Shown: piece after piece, positions 44,421-53,065 of the stretch | Position numbering within the stretch: the stretch's first letter is position 1 | How the letters are laid out: each line of letters starts with the position of its first letter | Assembly (NCBI RefSeq): GCF_011947225.1 | Contig: NZ_JAATVW010000003.1 | Coordinates: forward strand, 124,001 to 188,000 | Origin: Planosporangium flavigriseum | GTDB lineage: Bacteria; Actinomycetota; Actinomycetes; Mycobacteriales; Micromonosporaceae | Length of the DNA stretch: 64,000 nt | Direction: 5' to 3' | Notes under the pieces: generated by a model | Seen by the model: the letters and a program-made list of their open reading frames with translations, nothing else | Database searches by the model: none | What the model was told of the DNA's origin: nothing | Program-made: the position numbers and the translations under genes

Positions 44421-45617
44421 GTGACCAAGCCGGCCGGCGTCATCGAGCGGTCGACACGACTCGCCCCCCTCGATGGCCTTCGACTGGTCGCGGCCCTGAC
44501 GGTGGTCTTCTACCACTACATCGGACAGGGCACGCGGGCCTGGGGCCAGCCCACCCCTCACCTCTTCCCCACCACCCACCCGGTGGTGTCGTACGGCTGG
44601 ACCGGCGTGCAGCTGTTCTTCATCATCAGCGGCTTCGTCATCTGCATGAGCGCATGGGGGCGTTCGCTGGGCGACTTCGTGATCTCGCGGGTGGTGCGGC
44701 TGTACCCGGCGTACGTCGCCTGCGTGGTGATCACCACCGCCGTGATCACCGCGCTACCACTGATCGACGGCCCGCCGACGCACACGCAGTTCCTGATCAA
44801 CCTGACGATGCTGCAGGAACCGCTCGGCGTCGGCCATATCGACGCGGTCTACTGGACCCTCTGGGCCGAACTCCGGTTCTACCTGCTGTTCTCACTGGTC
44901 GTTTGGCGCGGCGTCACCTACCGACGCGTCGTGACCTTCTGCGTCCTGGGAACTGTCGCCGCCGCCGCGGCCAGGAACACGGACAACGAAGCGCTGCGCA
45001 TGGCGATCCAGCCGGAGAACCTGAGCTTCTTCCTCGGTGGCGTGACCGTCTACCTGATGTACCGGTTCGGCCAGAACGCAGCGCTCTGGTCCCTCCTCAC
45101 CGCCTGCTACCTGCTGGGCCAGTTGCGGCTGAGCGACAAGCTGGGCGACATGACCGAGGTGACCGGCGCGCACGGGTCCGCCTGGGTCGTCAGCGTCCTG
45201 CTCCTCGCGTTCTACCTACTGGTCATGGCGATCGCGTTCGGGCGGTCGTCCGGGGCCGACTGGGGCTGGCTGACCACTGCGGGCGCCCTCACGTACCCGC
45301 TCTACCTCCTGCACGAGGTCATCGGCTGGACGTTGATCAAACGCTTCCACCGGGCGCTACCGCACGAGGTACTCCTCATCGCCGTCGTAGCGGCGATGCT
45401 GGCGCTGGCCTGGCTGGTGCACCGGTTCGTCGAACGGCCGCTGGCACCGCGCTTGAAGCGGCAACTCAAGCGCGGATTGGCAGTGCTCCACCGCGAACAG
45501 CCTCAGCCGGCGCCGGACCGGCGGATTCCCCGGCAGCGACTGGCGGTCGAGCAACAGACCGACCGGTTCGCGTACGGCGTTACAAATCCACCTCGAGATG
45601 GACGGTGCTCGGGGTGA
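44421..45617 (+). CDS. Acyltransferase 3 family membrane protein
   Basis: This 398-residue integral membrane protein has about ten hydrophobic segments. The N-terminal family motif APLDGLRLVAALTVVFYHY carries the catalytic His, and RVVRLYPAYV follows. These enzymes acetylate or acylate sugars and surface polymers, but the acceptor is unknown. The start is GTG 44421. The C-terminal 60 residues are basic and hydrophilic. Its last 38 bases overlap the convergent GNAT gene, so one of the two ends may be slightly mis-evolved or tolerated. Confidence 0.85.
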   Translation: MTKPAGVIERSTRLAPLDGLRLVAALTVVFYHYIGQGTRAWGQPTPHLFPTTHPVVSYGWTGVQLFFIISGFVICMSAWGRSLGDFVISRVVRLYPAYVACVVITTAVITALPLIDGPPTHTQFLINLTMLQEPLGVGHIDAVYWTLWAELRFYLLFSLVVWRGVTYRRVVTFCVLGTVAAAAARNTDNEALRMAIQPENLSFFLGGVTVYLMYRFGQNAALWSLLTACYLLGQLRLSDKLGDMTEVTGAHGSAWVVSVLLLAFYLLVMAIAFGRSSGADWGWLTTAGALTYPLYLLHEVIGWTLIKRFHRALPHEVLLIAVVAAMLALAWLVHRFVERPLAPRLKRQLKRGLAVLHREQPQPAPDRRIPRQRLAVEQQTDRFAYGVTNPPRDGRCSG

Positions 45618-46047
45618 AGCCGCTACGGGCATAGAACGCCAGCGCCCGGTCGTTGGCGGCGTACGCGGTCACCGCCGCCACCTTCGCGCCCCGGCCACGT
45701 GCCCACTCGACGAACTCGGCGACCAGTGCGGCCCCGACGCCCGCGCTGCGGTACTCCGGCCGCACGTACATGCACTCCAACTCCGCCACGCGTACCGGCC
45801 GCACGGTGCACTCCCGCTTGATCCTGCCGAGCAGGTAGCCGACGGTCGTCCCGTCGACCTCCGCCAGCCAGCACCGGGTGATCGGCCCGGTGAGCAGGCC
45901 GCCGTAGTACTCGTGCCCCGCCCGGCGCGGCCAGTCCAGATCGGTGTGCGGGTCGCGCTGCCCCGCGTCCTCGGCGAACAGCTCAGCCGCCAACGCCACG
46001 ACGTCGTCGAGGTCCCGCCGGCCGGCGGTGCGGATGGTCACCCCCAT
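45580..46047 (-). CDS. GNAT family N-acetyltransferase
   Basis: This 155-residue acetyl-CoA-dependent acetyltransferase has the acetyl-CoA-binding loop in VRPEYRSAGVGAALVAEFVEWA and the C-terminal AANDRALAFYARSGF. The ATG at 46047 begins MGVTIRTAGRRDLDDVVALA, as usual for the family. A longer frame upstream overlaps nei2 and is discarded. The acceptor is unknown. It is divergent from nei2, with a 25-base gap, and converges on the acyltransferase with a 38-base overlap. Confidence 0.87.
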   Translation of the reverse strand: MGVTIRTAGRRDLDDVVALAAELFAEDAGQRDPHTDLDWPRRAGHEYYGGLLTGPITRCWLAEVDGTTVGYLLGRIKRECTVRPVRVAELECMYVRPEYRSAGVGAALVAEFVEWARGRGAKVAAVTAYAANDRALAFYARSGFTPSTVHLEVDL

Positions 46048-46072
46048 GCAACTGATCGTAGAGTCGAGGGCT

Positions 46073-46903
46073 GTGCCCGAGGGTGACACCGTATGGAACA
46101 CCGCGCAGGTGGTCGGCCGAGCCCTGACCGGGCAGCAGATCCAGCGCGGCGACTTCCGGGTGCCTCGGCTGGCCGGGGCGAACGTCAGCGGCTGGACCGT
46201 GGTCGAGTCGGCGTGCCGGGGCAAACACCTGCTGCTGCGGTTGGCGACGCCGGCTGACGAGCGGTACACCCTGCACTCGCACCTGCGCATGGACGGCGCC
46301 TGGCGGGTGTACGCCCCCGGCGAACGGTGGCGCCGCCCGGCGCACCAGGTCCGGGTGGCCCTGTACACGCCAGCCGGCGTCGCCGTCGGCTTCCACCTGC
46401 ACGAACTGGCGCTCGTACCGACCGCCGACGAGCATCGGCTGGTCGGCCACCTGGGCCCCGACCTGCTCGGCCCGGACTGGGATCCCGCCGAGGCGACCCG
46501 GCGCCTCGCGTCCCGACCCGACCGTACGATCGCCGACGCGCTGCTCGACCAGCGGAACCTGGCCGGTATCGGCAATTTGTACAAGGCAGAGGTGCTTTTC
46601 CTGCGCGGCCTGTCGCCGTGGACCCCGGTAGCGGGCGTGGACGACCTGGACGGGCTCGTGGAGCTGGCGCAACGGCTGATGGCGTCGAATCTCGGCCGCT
46701 GGGACCAGGCGACCACGGGCTCGCTGCGCCCGCGCGAGAAGCAGTGGGTATTCGACCGGGCCGGAGCACCGTGCCGGCGTTGTGGCACCACGATCCGCCG
46801 CGCGAACCTCGGCGACTACGACCGGATCACGTACTGGTGCCCCCGGTGCCAGCCCGGCCCCGCGCCCGACGGTGGCACCCGCCCGACCGGTGCCCGGGAC
46901 TAG
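46073..46903 (+). CDS. nei2: Endonuclease VIII-type DNA glycosylase Nei2
   Basis: This 276-residue base-excision-repair glycosylase/AP lyase of the Fpg/Nei family starts VPEGDTVW. After removal of Met, Pro is the N-terminal nucleophile and Glu is next to it. The helix-two-turn-helix RTIADALLDQRNLAGIGNLYKAE and a C-terminal zinc finger (CRRCGTTI, then CPRCQPG) bind DNA. It removes oxidised pyrimidines. The GTG start at 46073 is fixed by the need for Pro2-Glu3. The stop codon shares CTAG with the convergent pspM stop. Confidence 0.93.
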   Translation: MPEGDTVWNTAQVVGRALTGQQIQRGDFRVPRLAGANVSGWTVVESACRGKHLLLRLATPADERYTLHSHLRMDGAWRVYAPGERWRRPAHQVRVALYTPAGVAVGFHLHELALVPTADEHRLVGHLGPDLLGPDWDPAEATRRLASRPDRTIADALLDQRNLAGIGNLYKAEVLFLRGLSPWTPVAGVDDLDGLVELAQRLMASNLGRWDQATTGSLRPREKQWVFDRAGAPCRRCGTTIRRANLGDYDRITYWCPRCQPGPAPDGGTRPTGARD

Positions 46904-47667
46904 CGCACCGCCCGCAGCTCGGACAGCCCGGCTGCGATCCCCCGCAGCAGGTCGCTCGCCTCCCGCAGCCGGCTGACGGCCGCGTTCTCGGCGGCCGGCC
47001 GGCCGTCCTCGGCGACGTAGCCCGCGGCGGCCGCGACCAACTGCTCGTACGCCGCGACGCCGTCTTCGAGCTGGGCCACCAGCTCGGCGTGGGCCTGCGC
47101 CAGCGCCTCGTCAGGGCTCATGCGGACCGCCCGCTCGACGCTGGCCGCCCGCTCGGCCAGGTCGCGGAGCGTACGCTCGGCCACCGCCGCCTCCAGCACC
47201 GCCGGCTGCGCCGGACCGCCCAGCCGGCCCGCCAACCCCGACAGGGCCAGGGCGGCGCGGTCGAGCCGTTGCCACGCGGAGGCCACGGCACTGCCCCGCA
47301 GCCGTACCCGGTCGCGGGTCCGCCGCAGTTCCCCGAGGGCGCCTTCCCCGCCGGGCAACGCCCGTACCAGGGTCTCCAACCCCCGCCGGGTACGTTCGGC
47401 GGCCAGCGCCGGGTCTGGTGCGGGTGGGACGGGCAGCGCCGCGAACGCGCGCGCCTCCGCCCAGCGCAGGCCGGCCAGGGCCATCGAGCCACCGGCGGCG
47501 GCCGCCCAGCACGCGTCCGGAAGCCCCAGCCCGTGGTACGGCAGGAGCACGGCGGCCGCGCCGGTGAAGAGCCCGGCCCGGACGGTCCAGCCGCGCGCGG
47601 AGCGGCGCAGGCGGTGCAGCCGCCGAAGATGCGCCGTCCGGGGATCCCCTGCCGTGCGTTTTCCCAC
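46900..47667 (-). CDS. pspM: Phage-shock envelope-stress protein PspM
   Basis: This 255-residue protein sits right after pspA (25-base gap), as in Mycobacterium. It has a basic N terminus, two membrane helices (about 27-65, GLFTGAAAVLLPYHGLG, then CWAAAAGGSMALAGL), and a long coiled-coil C-terminal half. PspM anchors and relays signals to PspA in actinobacteria. The ATG at 47667 gives MGKRTAGDPRTAHLRRLHRL. Its TAG overlaps the nei2 TAG in a CTAG. Confidence 0.82.
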   Translation of the reverse strand: MGKRTAGDPRTAHLRRLHRLRRSARGWTVRAGLFTGAAAVLLPYHGLGLPDACWAAAAGGSMALAGLRWAEARAFAALPVPPAPDPALAAERTRRGLETLVRALPGGEGALGELRRTRDRVRLRGSAVASAWQRLDRAALALSGLAGRLGGPAQPAVLEAAVAERTLRDLAERAASVERAVRMSPDEALAQAHAELVAQLEDGVAAYEQLVAAAAGYVAEDGRPAAENAAVSRLREASDLLRGIAAGLSELRAVR

Positions 47668-47692
47668 GCCGACCTCCTTACCGCCGCAAGGC

Positions 47693-48547
47693 TCAGCCTG
47701 CCGAAGCGGCGTCGCCGGTCTGCTTGTCCTTGGTCATGCTGGCCCGGATCTCGTCCAGTCGGGACACGCTGGCGTCGTTGGGCGTGCCCTCCACCGCCTT
47801 CGGCTGCGGCGCCCCGGCAAGCTGCTCACCGGCCATGCTGGCGCGGATCTGGTCCAGCCGGGACGCGCCCGCCATGTCCAGGGACGCTTTCTGTACCTCG
47901 AGCATGCGCCCCTCGACCGAGTTCGAAGCGAGCTCGGCGCGGCCCGTCGCGTTGGCGTAGCGCCGCTCGATCTTCTCGCGCACCTCTTCCAGCGAGGGGG
48001 TGTTGCCGGGGGCGGCGAGCGAGCCCATCGACTCCAGCGACCGGGCCACGGACTCCTGCATCTTGGCCTGTTCAAGCTGGCTGAGCAGCCTGGTGCGCTC
48101 GGCGAGCTTCTGCTGCAGTGCCATCGCGCTGTTGTCGACCGCCTGGCGCGCCTGGGCGGCGGCGTTGAGCGCCTGGTCGTGGAGCGTCTTCAGGTCCTCC
48201 ATCGACTGCTCGCCGGCGACAAGCTGGGTCGCGAAGGTCTGCGCCGTGCTCTCGTAGCGCGCCGCCTCCTGCGCGTCACCCGACGCGCGCGCCTTGTCGG
48301 CCAGCACCAGCGCCTGGCGAGCCGACCCCTGCAGCTTCTCGACCTCGGCCATCTGCCGCGACAGCTTCATCTCGAGCTGACGCTGGTTGCCGATGACGGC
48401 AGCGGCCTGCTGGACGAGTGACTGGTGCCGCCGCTGGTCGTCCTCGATCGCCTGCTGGATCTGCACCTTCGGGTCGGCATACTCGTCGATCTTGGCGCCG
48501 AACAGCGCCATCAGGTACCGCCAACCCTTAGCGAACGGATTCGCCAT
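47693..48547 (-). CDS. pspA: Phage-shock protein PspA
   Basis: This 284-residue PspA/IM30 family protein protects the inner membrane during envelope stress. The N-terminal amphipathic helix ([17 protein letters not shown]) and the long coiled-coil from about 25 to 200 are clear. The C-terminal tail carries two near-identical motifs, [10 protein letters not shown] and [10 protein letters not shown], about 28 residues apart. It starts the pspA-pspM pair. A ClgR-like box lies about 80 bases upstream, in a 173-base gap with an AT-rich patch near 48690. Confidence 0.93.
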   Translation of the reverse strand: MANPFAKGWRYLMALFGAKIDEYADPKVQIQQAIEDDQRRHQSLVQQAAAVIGNQRQLEMKLSRQMAEVEKLQGSARQALVLADKARASGDAQEAARYESTAQTFATQLVAGEQSMEDLKTLHDQALNAAAQARQAVDNSAMALQQKLAERTRLLSQLEQAKMQESVARSLESMGSLAAPGNTPSLEEVREKIERRYANATGRAELASNSVEGRMLEVQKASLDMAGASRLDQIRASMAGEQLAGAPQPKAVEGTPNDASVSRLDEIRASMTKDKQTGDAASAG

Positions 48548-48626
48548 GTCTCATGGTTCCTCTCTGCGGCTACGTCTCGCCGTGGTGCGACGCGGCGCCG
48601 GCAACGTCAAACGAACGTGTCTCCAT

Positions 48627-48640
48627 CGTTGCAGGCGAAC
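48627..48640 (-). promoter_or_regulatory. Candidate ClgR box upstream of pspA
   Basis: On the minus strand it reads GTTCGC-N5-ACG, one base from the GTTCGC-N5-GCG consensus known for ClgR. The clgR gene is in the same locus and activates pspA in Mycobacterium. Confidence 0.4.
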
Positions 48641-48720
48641 GCCATAGCGTCACCCGCCGCTCCAGTGGAGCTCCATGCGAATTTTGTGAACCTTGAACGA
48701 TTTTGACGCCAAATGTGAAG

Positions 48721-49521
48721 TCAAATCTTCCAAGATCTAGAAAAGCCTTCCCTGGACACCCGCTCCGCCTCGGCGAGCCCGGCCCGCATGCCCTCCAGAT
48801 CGCTGGTCAACTCGGCCACCCGGGTTGACGTCAGCGACCCGCCACCGGTCGTGGCGTGGAGCGCGAGCAGCTCGGCCAGCCGGGTCACCAGACCCTCCAG
48901 ACCGAGTACAGCCGATTGCATCCGCGCCAGCAGCGTCTCGCGCGCCTCGCCGAGCCTCCCGGCCACGTCCAGCTGGTCGACGACGGCGTGCAGCGCCCGC
49001 TCGCGCTCCTCGCGCAGCGTCCCCGCCGCCAGTCCGCGCAGGCCACGCTCGATCGAGCCGCGCTCGGTGCGCAGCCGGTCCACCGGTATGTTCGCCAGGG
49101 TCTGCTCCAGCAGCGTGACCTGTCCGGCGAACCGCCTCAGGTCAGCCAGTACCCCGGCCGCCTGGTCGTCGACGTCGCTGATCTGATCACGCAGTACCGG
49201 GTCCCGCGGCGACTCGGTCTGCTGGCGCAGCGTGCCCACGGCCCCCTCCGCCCGGCGCAGCCACCGCTCGGCGTCGCCGCCGCGCGTGGGCGCGGGCAGC
49301 CGCGGGTCGAGGTCGGCCGCGGCGGCCGGTGCGGCGGCGGCATGGTCGGTGATCGCCCCGAGCCCCACCCGTACCGCGTAGACCACCCCCGCGATGCCGA
49401 GACCGACGGGTACGCCGACCGGAAATCCGGCTAGTGCGCCCGTGACGGCTACGCCCAGCCCGCCCATCAGCCCCGCGGCGACGATCCCCCACGGCTCGGT
49501 CAGATGTTGCCTCACACCCAC
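48721..49521 (-). CDS. Membrane-anchored coiled-coil protein in the psp locus
   Basis: I do not recognise this 266-residue protein as a named family. It has two N-terminal hydrophobic segments (about 10-30 and 34-55, GIVAAGLMGGLGVAVTG, VPVGLGIAGVVYAV). A long helical, Arg/Glu/Leu-rich C-terminal part follows (SDVDDQAAGVLADLRRFAGQ, SIERGLRGLAAGTLREE). It lies 12 bases after the VWA gene on the same strand, in one operon. Position upstream of pspA and the membrane-plus-coil layout suggest envelope-stress work, similar in build to PspM, but this is inference. Confidence 0.55.
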   Translation of the reverse strand: MGVRQHLTEPWGIVAAGLMGGLGVAVTGALAGFPVGVPVGLGIAGVVYAVRVGLGAITDHAAAAPAAAADLDPRLPAPTRGGDAERWLRRAEGAVGTLRQQTESPRDPVLRDQISDVDDQAAGVLADLRRFAGQVTLLEQTLANIPVDRLRTERGSIERGLRGLAAGTLREERERALHAVVDQLDVAGRLGEARETLLARMQSAVLGLEGLVTRLAELLALHATTGGGSLTSTRVAELTSDLEGMRAGLAEAERVSREGFSRSWKI

Positions 49522-49533
49522 GCGGCCGCCCCG

Positions 49534-51351
49534 TCAGAAATTGCTGATCACGTTGACGAGGACGCTGTCGATGCTGACCGCGTCGCGCGCGTCGTACGCC
49601 GCCGCCCGCGACGACAGCGAGATGCGCTTGAGCGTGTCCAGGTCGGCCTTGTCACCGTACGCGATCGTGAAGACCCGTACCGAGTTCTCCAGGTTCGAGG
49701 CGTCCAGATCCCGCAGCAGGCCGTCGAGGTCCGAGTCCTTGGGGTACTCGTTCTTCCCGTCGGTCAGCAGGACGACCGCGTTGATGCGGTCGGGTGCGGC
49801 GCTGGCCAGCAACTTCTGCTGCGCGGCTCGGGTCGTCGCGTACAGCGCGGTGCCACCCTCGGCGTGCATCCCGTTGATGACGGCCTGGATCCGACCGGCG
49901 TTGGCGGACACGGTGCCGACCGGCACCTGCTCGGTGTACGGGGTGGTCGCCCCGCGCTGCTCCGTCGAGAAGGTCCAGAGCCCGACCTCGTCGTCCGGGG
50001 CAAACAGACCGACCGACCGCAGCGCCGCCTGCTTGGCCACCTCGAGCTTCGACCTGCCGTTGGACGTCAGGTCGCCCATGGAGCCCGATACGTCGAGGAC
50101 CAGCAGGACGCGGGCCCGCTTGCGCTGCGCGTCCCAGGCGCCCAGGGCTTTCGCCATCACCGCGGAGGCCGGTGGGTCGAGCACCCCGAACTTCTGCGCC
50201 GGCAGGAGCCCATTGGCCTGCGACAGCACGCTGCCCGGCGTGCCGTCGAAGCTTCGGAACGCCGCGTCGGTCAGCCGCTTCTGCTGCTCGGGCGACTGCA
50301 GGTACGTCAGGAAATCCTCGGCGGCGGCCTTCTGCTCGTCGCTGGCGGTGGCGAGCACGACGTACGGGTTGTCCGAGACCAGGGTGCCTTCCTTCGGGTA
50401 GACCGCGACCAGCGGTACCCGAGGCTTTTGTCCCTTGCCGGCGAGCTTGGGGTCGCCGGTCGGGTTGCCCTGGTTGTAGTCGTAGACCGACTTCTCCTCG
50501 ACCGCCACCGCGCTGATGTAGTTCATCCCCTGGCCGCGCGCGTCCGCGGCGGCGAGGTTGGTCAGGAACGTCAGCGTCGTGTCGCCGTAGTGGACGACGC
50601 CGCCCTCCACGCCCCGGACGAAGTCTCCGACCTTCGGGTCGGCCAGGTCGGTCTCGGTGAGGTCCCCCGAGCGGCCGGTCGCGGCGAAGTACGCCCCGAC
50701 GGTGGCGTTGAGGCCCGAGGTGGAGAAGTGCGGGTTGGTCTTGCCGAGCCGGAAGCCGCCCCACTCGGGGTGGCCGACGGCGCCCCAGCCCTTCGGGTCG
50801 TTGGTGAGTCCGAGCACGTCCGACCAGCCCAGCTGTTTGGCGGGCCAGCCGAGCGCCTCGGCCATCGGCTTGGGCATCGCCAGGACCAGGGGCGACTGGG
50901 CGATGGACGCCGGCTTGGCGTCGCTGACGAGGGTGCCCTTGTCCGTACTGGCGGCGCGCTGGCGCAGCAAGGAGATCCACGACGAGGCGGCCGGGCTCCA
51001 CACCTGGGGCACGGGACCGCCGTCCCGCGCCGCGTCCCAGCCTGCCGCGAGGGCCTCCATCGCGGCGCCCGACGCCTTGCTCACGATCCGCACGTCGGCG
51101 CACTTGCCGCCGAACGTCCGGCCGCTGGAGTTGTACCGCCCCGCCAGCTCGCCCATCAGGGCGGACTTCTCGCTGGAGGCGGCGACGGTGAGCGCGACAC
51201 AGCCCGACCGGGCCGCGGTGGAACCACCGCCGTCGCCCTTACCGGAGGGCTTGAGTACCAGGTAAATCCCGATGATCGCGACCAGGCCGACCACGACCGC
51301 GATGATCAGCGGCAGGGGGTTGCGTCGCCGCGCCGAGGTGTCGAGCACCAC
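49534..51351 (-). CDS. Substrate-binding and VWA domain-containing protein
   Basis: This 605-residue protein has an N-terminal membrane helix (about 12-33), then a substrate-binding-like domain (SGCVALTVAASSEKSALMGEL, PEWGGFRLGKTNPHFST) and a C-terminal von Willebrand A domain. That domain has a MIDAS motif DVSGSMGD and later LLTDGKNEYPKD. The helix would anchor it with the domains outside the membrane. Such fusions are frequent in actinobacteria; their ligands are unknown. It precedes the coiled-coil gene by 12 bases and is downstream of clgR on the same strand, so it may respond to envelope stress. Confidence 0.83.
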   Translation of the reverse strand: MVLDTSARRRNPLPLIIAVVVGLVAIIGIYLVLKPSGKGDGGGSTAARSGCVALTVAASSEKSALMGELAGRYNSSGRTFGGKCADVRIVSKASGAAMEALAAGWDAARDGGPVPQVWSPAASSWISLLRQRAASTDKGTLVSDAKPASIAQSPLVLAMPKPMAEALGWPAKQLGWSDVLGLTNDPKGWGAVGHPEWGGFRLGKTNPHFSTSGLNATVGAYFAATGRSGDLTETDLADPKVGDFVRGVEGGVVHYGDTTLTFLTNLAAADARGQGMNYISAVAVEEKSVYDYNQGNPTGDPKLAGKGQKPRVPLVAVYPKEGTLVSDNPYVVLATASDEQKAAAEDFLTYLQSPEQQKRLTDAAFRSFDGTPGSVLSQANGLLPAQKFGVLDPPASAVMAKALGAWDAQRKRARVLLVLDVSGSMGDLTSNGRSKLEVAKQAALRSVGLFAPDDEVGLWTFSTEQRGATTPYTEQVPVGTVSANAGRIQAVINGMHAEGGTALYATTRAAQQKLLASAAPDRINAVVLLTDGKNEYPKDSDLDGLLRDLDASNLENSVRVFTIAYGDKADLDTLKRISLSSRAAAYDARDAVSIDSVLVNVISNF

Positions 51352-51433
51352 CAGTGCCTCCGAGGGAACCTGGCCGGCTCACGCCGGCCGCAAAGGACCC
51401 TCAGTGTGGCAGGTACGGGCGAAAAACCTAAGA

Positions 51434-51856
51434 TCAGCCCACGCAGACGATGTCGCGGTCGGACTGCTGCCGACCCGCACGGGTCGCGCGCAGGGTGGTC
51501 TTGAGCGGACCGTCGTGGCGCACCGCCACCGACACCTTGCCGCCGGTGACCTTCGGTACGCGCGCCGCGGTCGCGGGGCTCCCGGCAGCGGACTGGGCGG
51601 CTGGAACCAGGCCCTCCATCTGTTCGGCCAGCGCCATGGTGTCGCTGACCTCGCGCAGCACCTCGGAGAGCTGGGCGCCCAGGGCGTCGCAGATCGAGGA
51701 AAGCAGCTCGCTCGAGGCTTCCTTCTGGCCGCGTTCGATCTCGGAGAGGTAGCCGAGGCTGACGTTGGCTACGGTCGACACTTCCCGGAGGGTGCGCTGC
51801 TGTGACTGGCGCCGCGCTCGGAGCGCATCGCCGATCACTCGACGGAGCAGGACCAT
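51434..51856 (-). CDS. clgR: Transcriptional regulator ClgR (XRE family)
   Basis: This 140-residue protein has an XRE helix-turn-helix ([26 protein letters not shown], about 23-48) near the N terminus. This matches ClgR, the activator of clp protease genes and of the pspA operon in actinobacteria. The C-terminal tail ([20 protein letters not shown]) is variable and ends in CVG, as substrates of ClpP often carry degradable tails. The ATG at 51856 begins [12 protein letters not shown]. In M. tuberculosis clgR lies between pgsA3 and pspA; here two more genes separate it from pspA. Confidence 0.87.
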   Translation of the reverse strand: MVLLRRVIGDALRARRQSQQRTLREVSTVANVSLGYLSEIERGQKEASSELLSSICDALGAQLSEVLREVSDTMALAEQMEGLVPAAQSAAGSPATAARVPKVTGGKVSVAVRHDGPLKTTLRATRAGRQQSDRDIVCVG

Positions 51857-51962
51857 CGCACCCCCTTCATCGAAGACCCAAGAATTTGGGACGGGCCAGT
51901 CATGCAACCGTACCCGCTTTGTGACGCAATGACACCCTCCATCACCGAAACGAAGAGCAAGA

Positions 51963-52436
51963 TCATCCAGCGCCCAGGGTATCGGCGAGCAACTCGAGGG
52001 CCGCCGCCACGGCACCCGCCCGGATCCGACTACGGTCGCCATCGAGCGTCATCCCCCGCACCTCTCCGCCGTCAGGTCCGCGGCAGGCCAGGTAGATCGT
52101 GCCGACCGGTACGCCGGCCTGCGGATCCGGACCCGCCACCCCGGTGGTCGCCAGGCCCCAGTCCGCCCCGCAGGACCGCCGCGCGCCGTCTGCCATCGCC
52201 AGCACCACGTCCGGATCGACCGGCCCGCGCTCGGCCAGCAGATCGGCCGGCACGCCCGCCAAGGCGCGCTTAAGGTCCGTCGCGTACACCACCAGGCCGC
52301 CCCGGAAGACGGCGCTGGCTCCCGCCACGTCCACGATCGTCGCGGCCAGCAGACCGCCGGTCAGCGACTCCGCCACCGCCAAGGTCTGCCGTCGCTCCCG
52401 CAGCGCCCGCAGCACCGGGACGGCCAATTCGGTCAT
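51963..52436 (-). CDS. Nicotinamide-nucleotide amidase (CinA C-terminal family)
   Basis: This 157-residue protein consists only of the CinA C-terminal amidase domain, without the N-terminal MoaB-like part. The motifs [21 protein letters not shown] and [21 protein letters not shown] are characteristic. PncC-like enzymes hydrolyse nicotinamide mononucleotide to nicotinate mononucleotide. The ATG overlaps the pgsA stop by ATGA, so the pair is translationally coupled. It is cytoplasmic. Confidence 0.9.
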   Translation of the reverse strand: MTELAVPVLRALRERRQTLAVAESLTGGLLAATIVDVAGASAVFRGGLVVYATDLKRALAGVPADLLAERGPVDPDVVLAMADGARRSCGADWGLATTGVAGPDPQAGVPVGTIYLACRGPDGGEVRGMTLDGDRSRIRAGAVAAALELLADTLGAG

Positions 52437-53065
52437 CGGACCTGCTCCTCCATCTGGTCGCCGGACTCGCCCAGGCCACCCGGCCCGCCGCCCTCGCGCC
52501 GCAACCGCAGGGCACGGAGCACGTAGTCCACGCCGGTCGCCACGGTGACCACGACCGCGAGCCACATCACCCACACGCCCACCCGCGCCGCCGCCCCGGA
52601 CAGGGGCAGCAGGTACAGCGCGATGGCCAGGATCTGCAGCGCCGTCTTGAGCTTGCCGCCCCGGCTGGCCGGGATCACACCACGACGGATCACCCAGAAG
52701 CGCAGGGCCGTCACCCCGATCTCGCGTACCAGGATGATGCCGGTGACCCACCAGCTCAGCCGGTCGTACGCGGACAGCAGCACCAGCGCCGTACCGGTGA
52801 GTGCCTTGTCGGCGATCGGGTCGGCGACCTTGCCGAACGAGGTCACCATGTCCCAGGTACGCGCGATCCAGCCGTCGACGAAGTCCGTCAGCGACGCCAC
52901 GCTGAACGTCACGCAGGCGGCCACCCGCCAGCCCGGCCGGGTCATATCGGACGCGACGACGCAGAACAGGAAGACCGGCACCAGCAGGAGCCGCAAACCG
53001 GTCAGGGCGTTCGCCAGGTTGAGCAGTGGCACCCGACGGGCCGGCGCTGACGGCTCAGCCGTCAC
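52433..53065 (-). CDS. pgsA: CDP-diacylglycerol--glycerol-3-phosphate phosphatidyltransferase
   Basis: This 210-residue membrane enzyme begins phosphatidylglycerol synthesis. It has the CDP-alcohol phosphotransferase motif DGxxAR...GxxxDxxxD (as DGWIAR and GKVADPIAD), with several membrane helices. The GTG at 53065 overlaps the rimO end by 11 bases. Its C-terminal tail is Gly-rich and hydrophilic. It precedes cinA. The match to pgsA next to clgR/psp is a strong synteny sign. Confidence 0.92.
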   Translation of the reverse strand: MTAEPSAPARRVPLLNLANALTGLRLLLVPVFLFCVVASDMTRPGWRVAACVTFSVASLTDFVDGWIARTWDMVTSFGKVADPIADKALTGTALVLLSAYDRLSWWVTGIILVREIGVTALRFWVIRRGVIPASRGGKLKTALQILAIALYLLPLSGAAARVGVWVMWLAVVVTVATGVDYVLRALRLRREGGGPGGLGESGDQMEEQVR

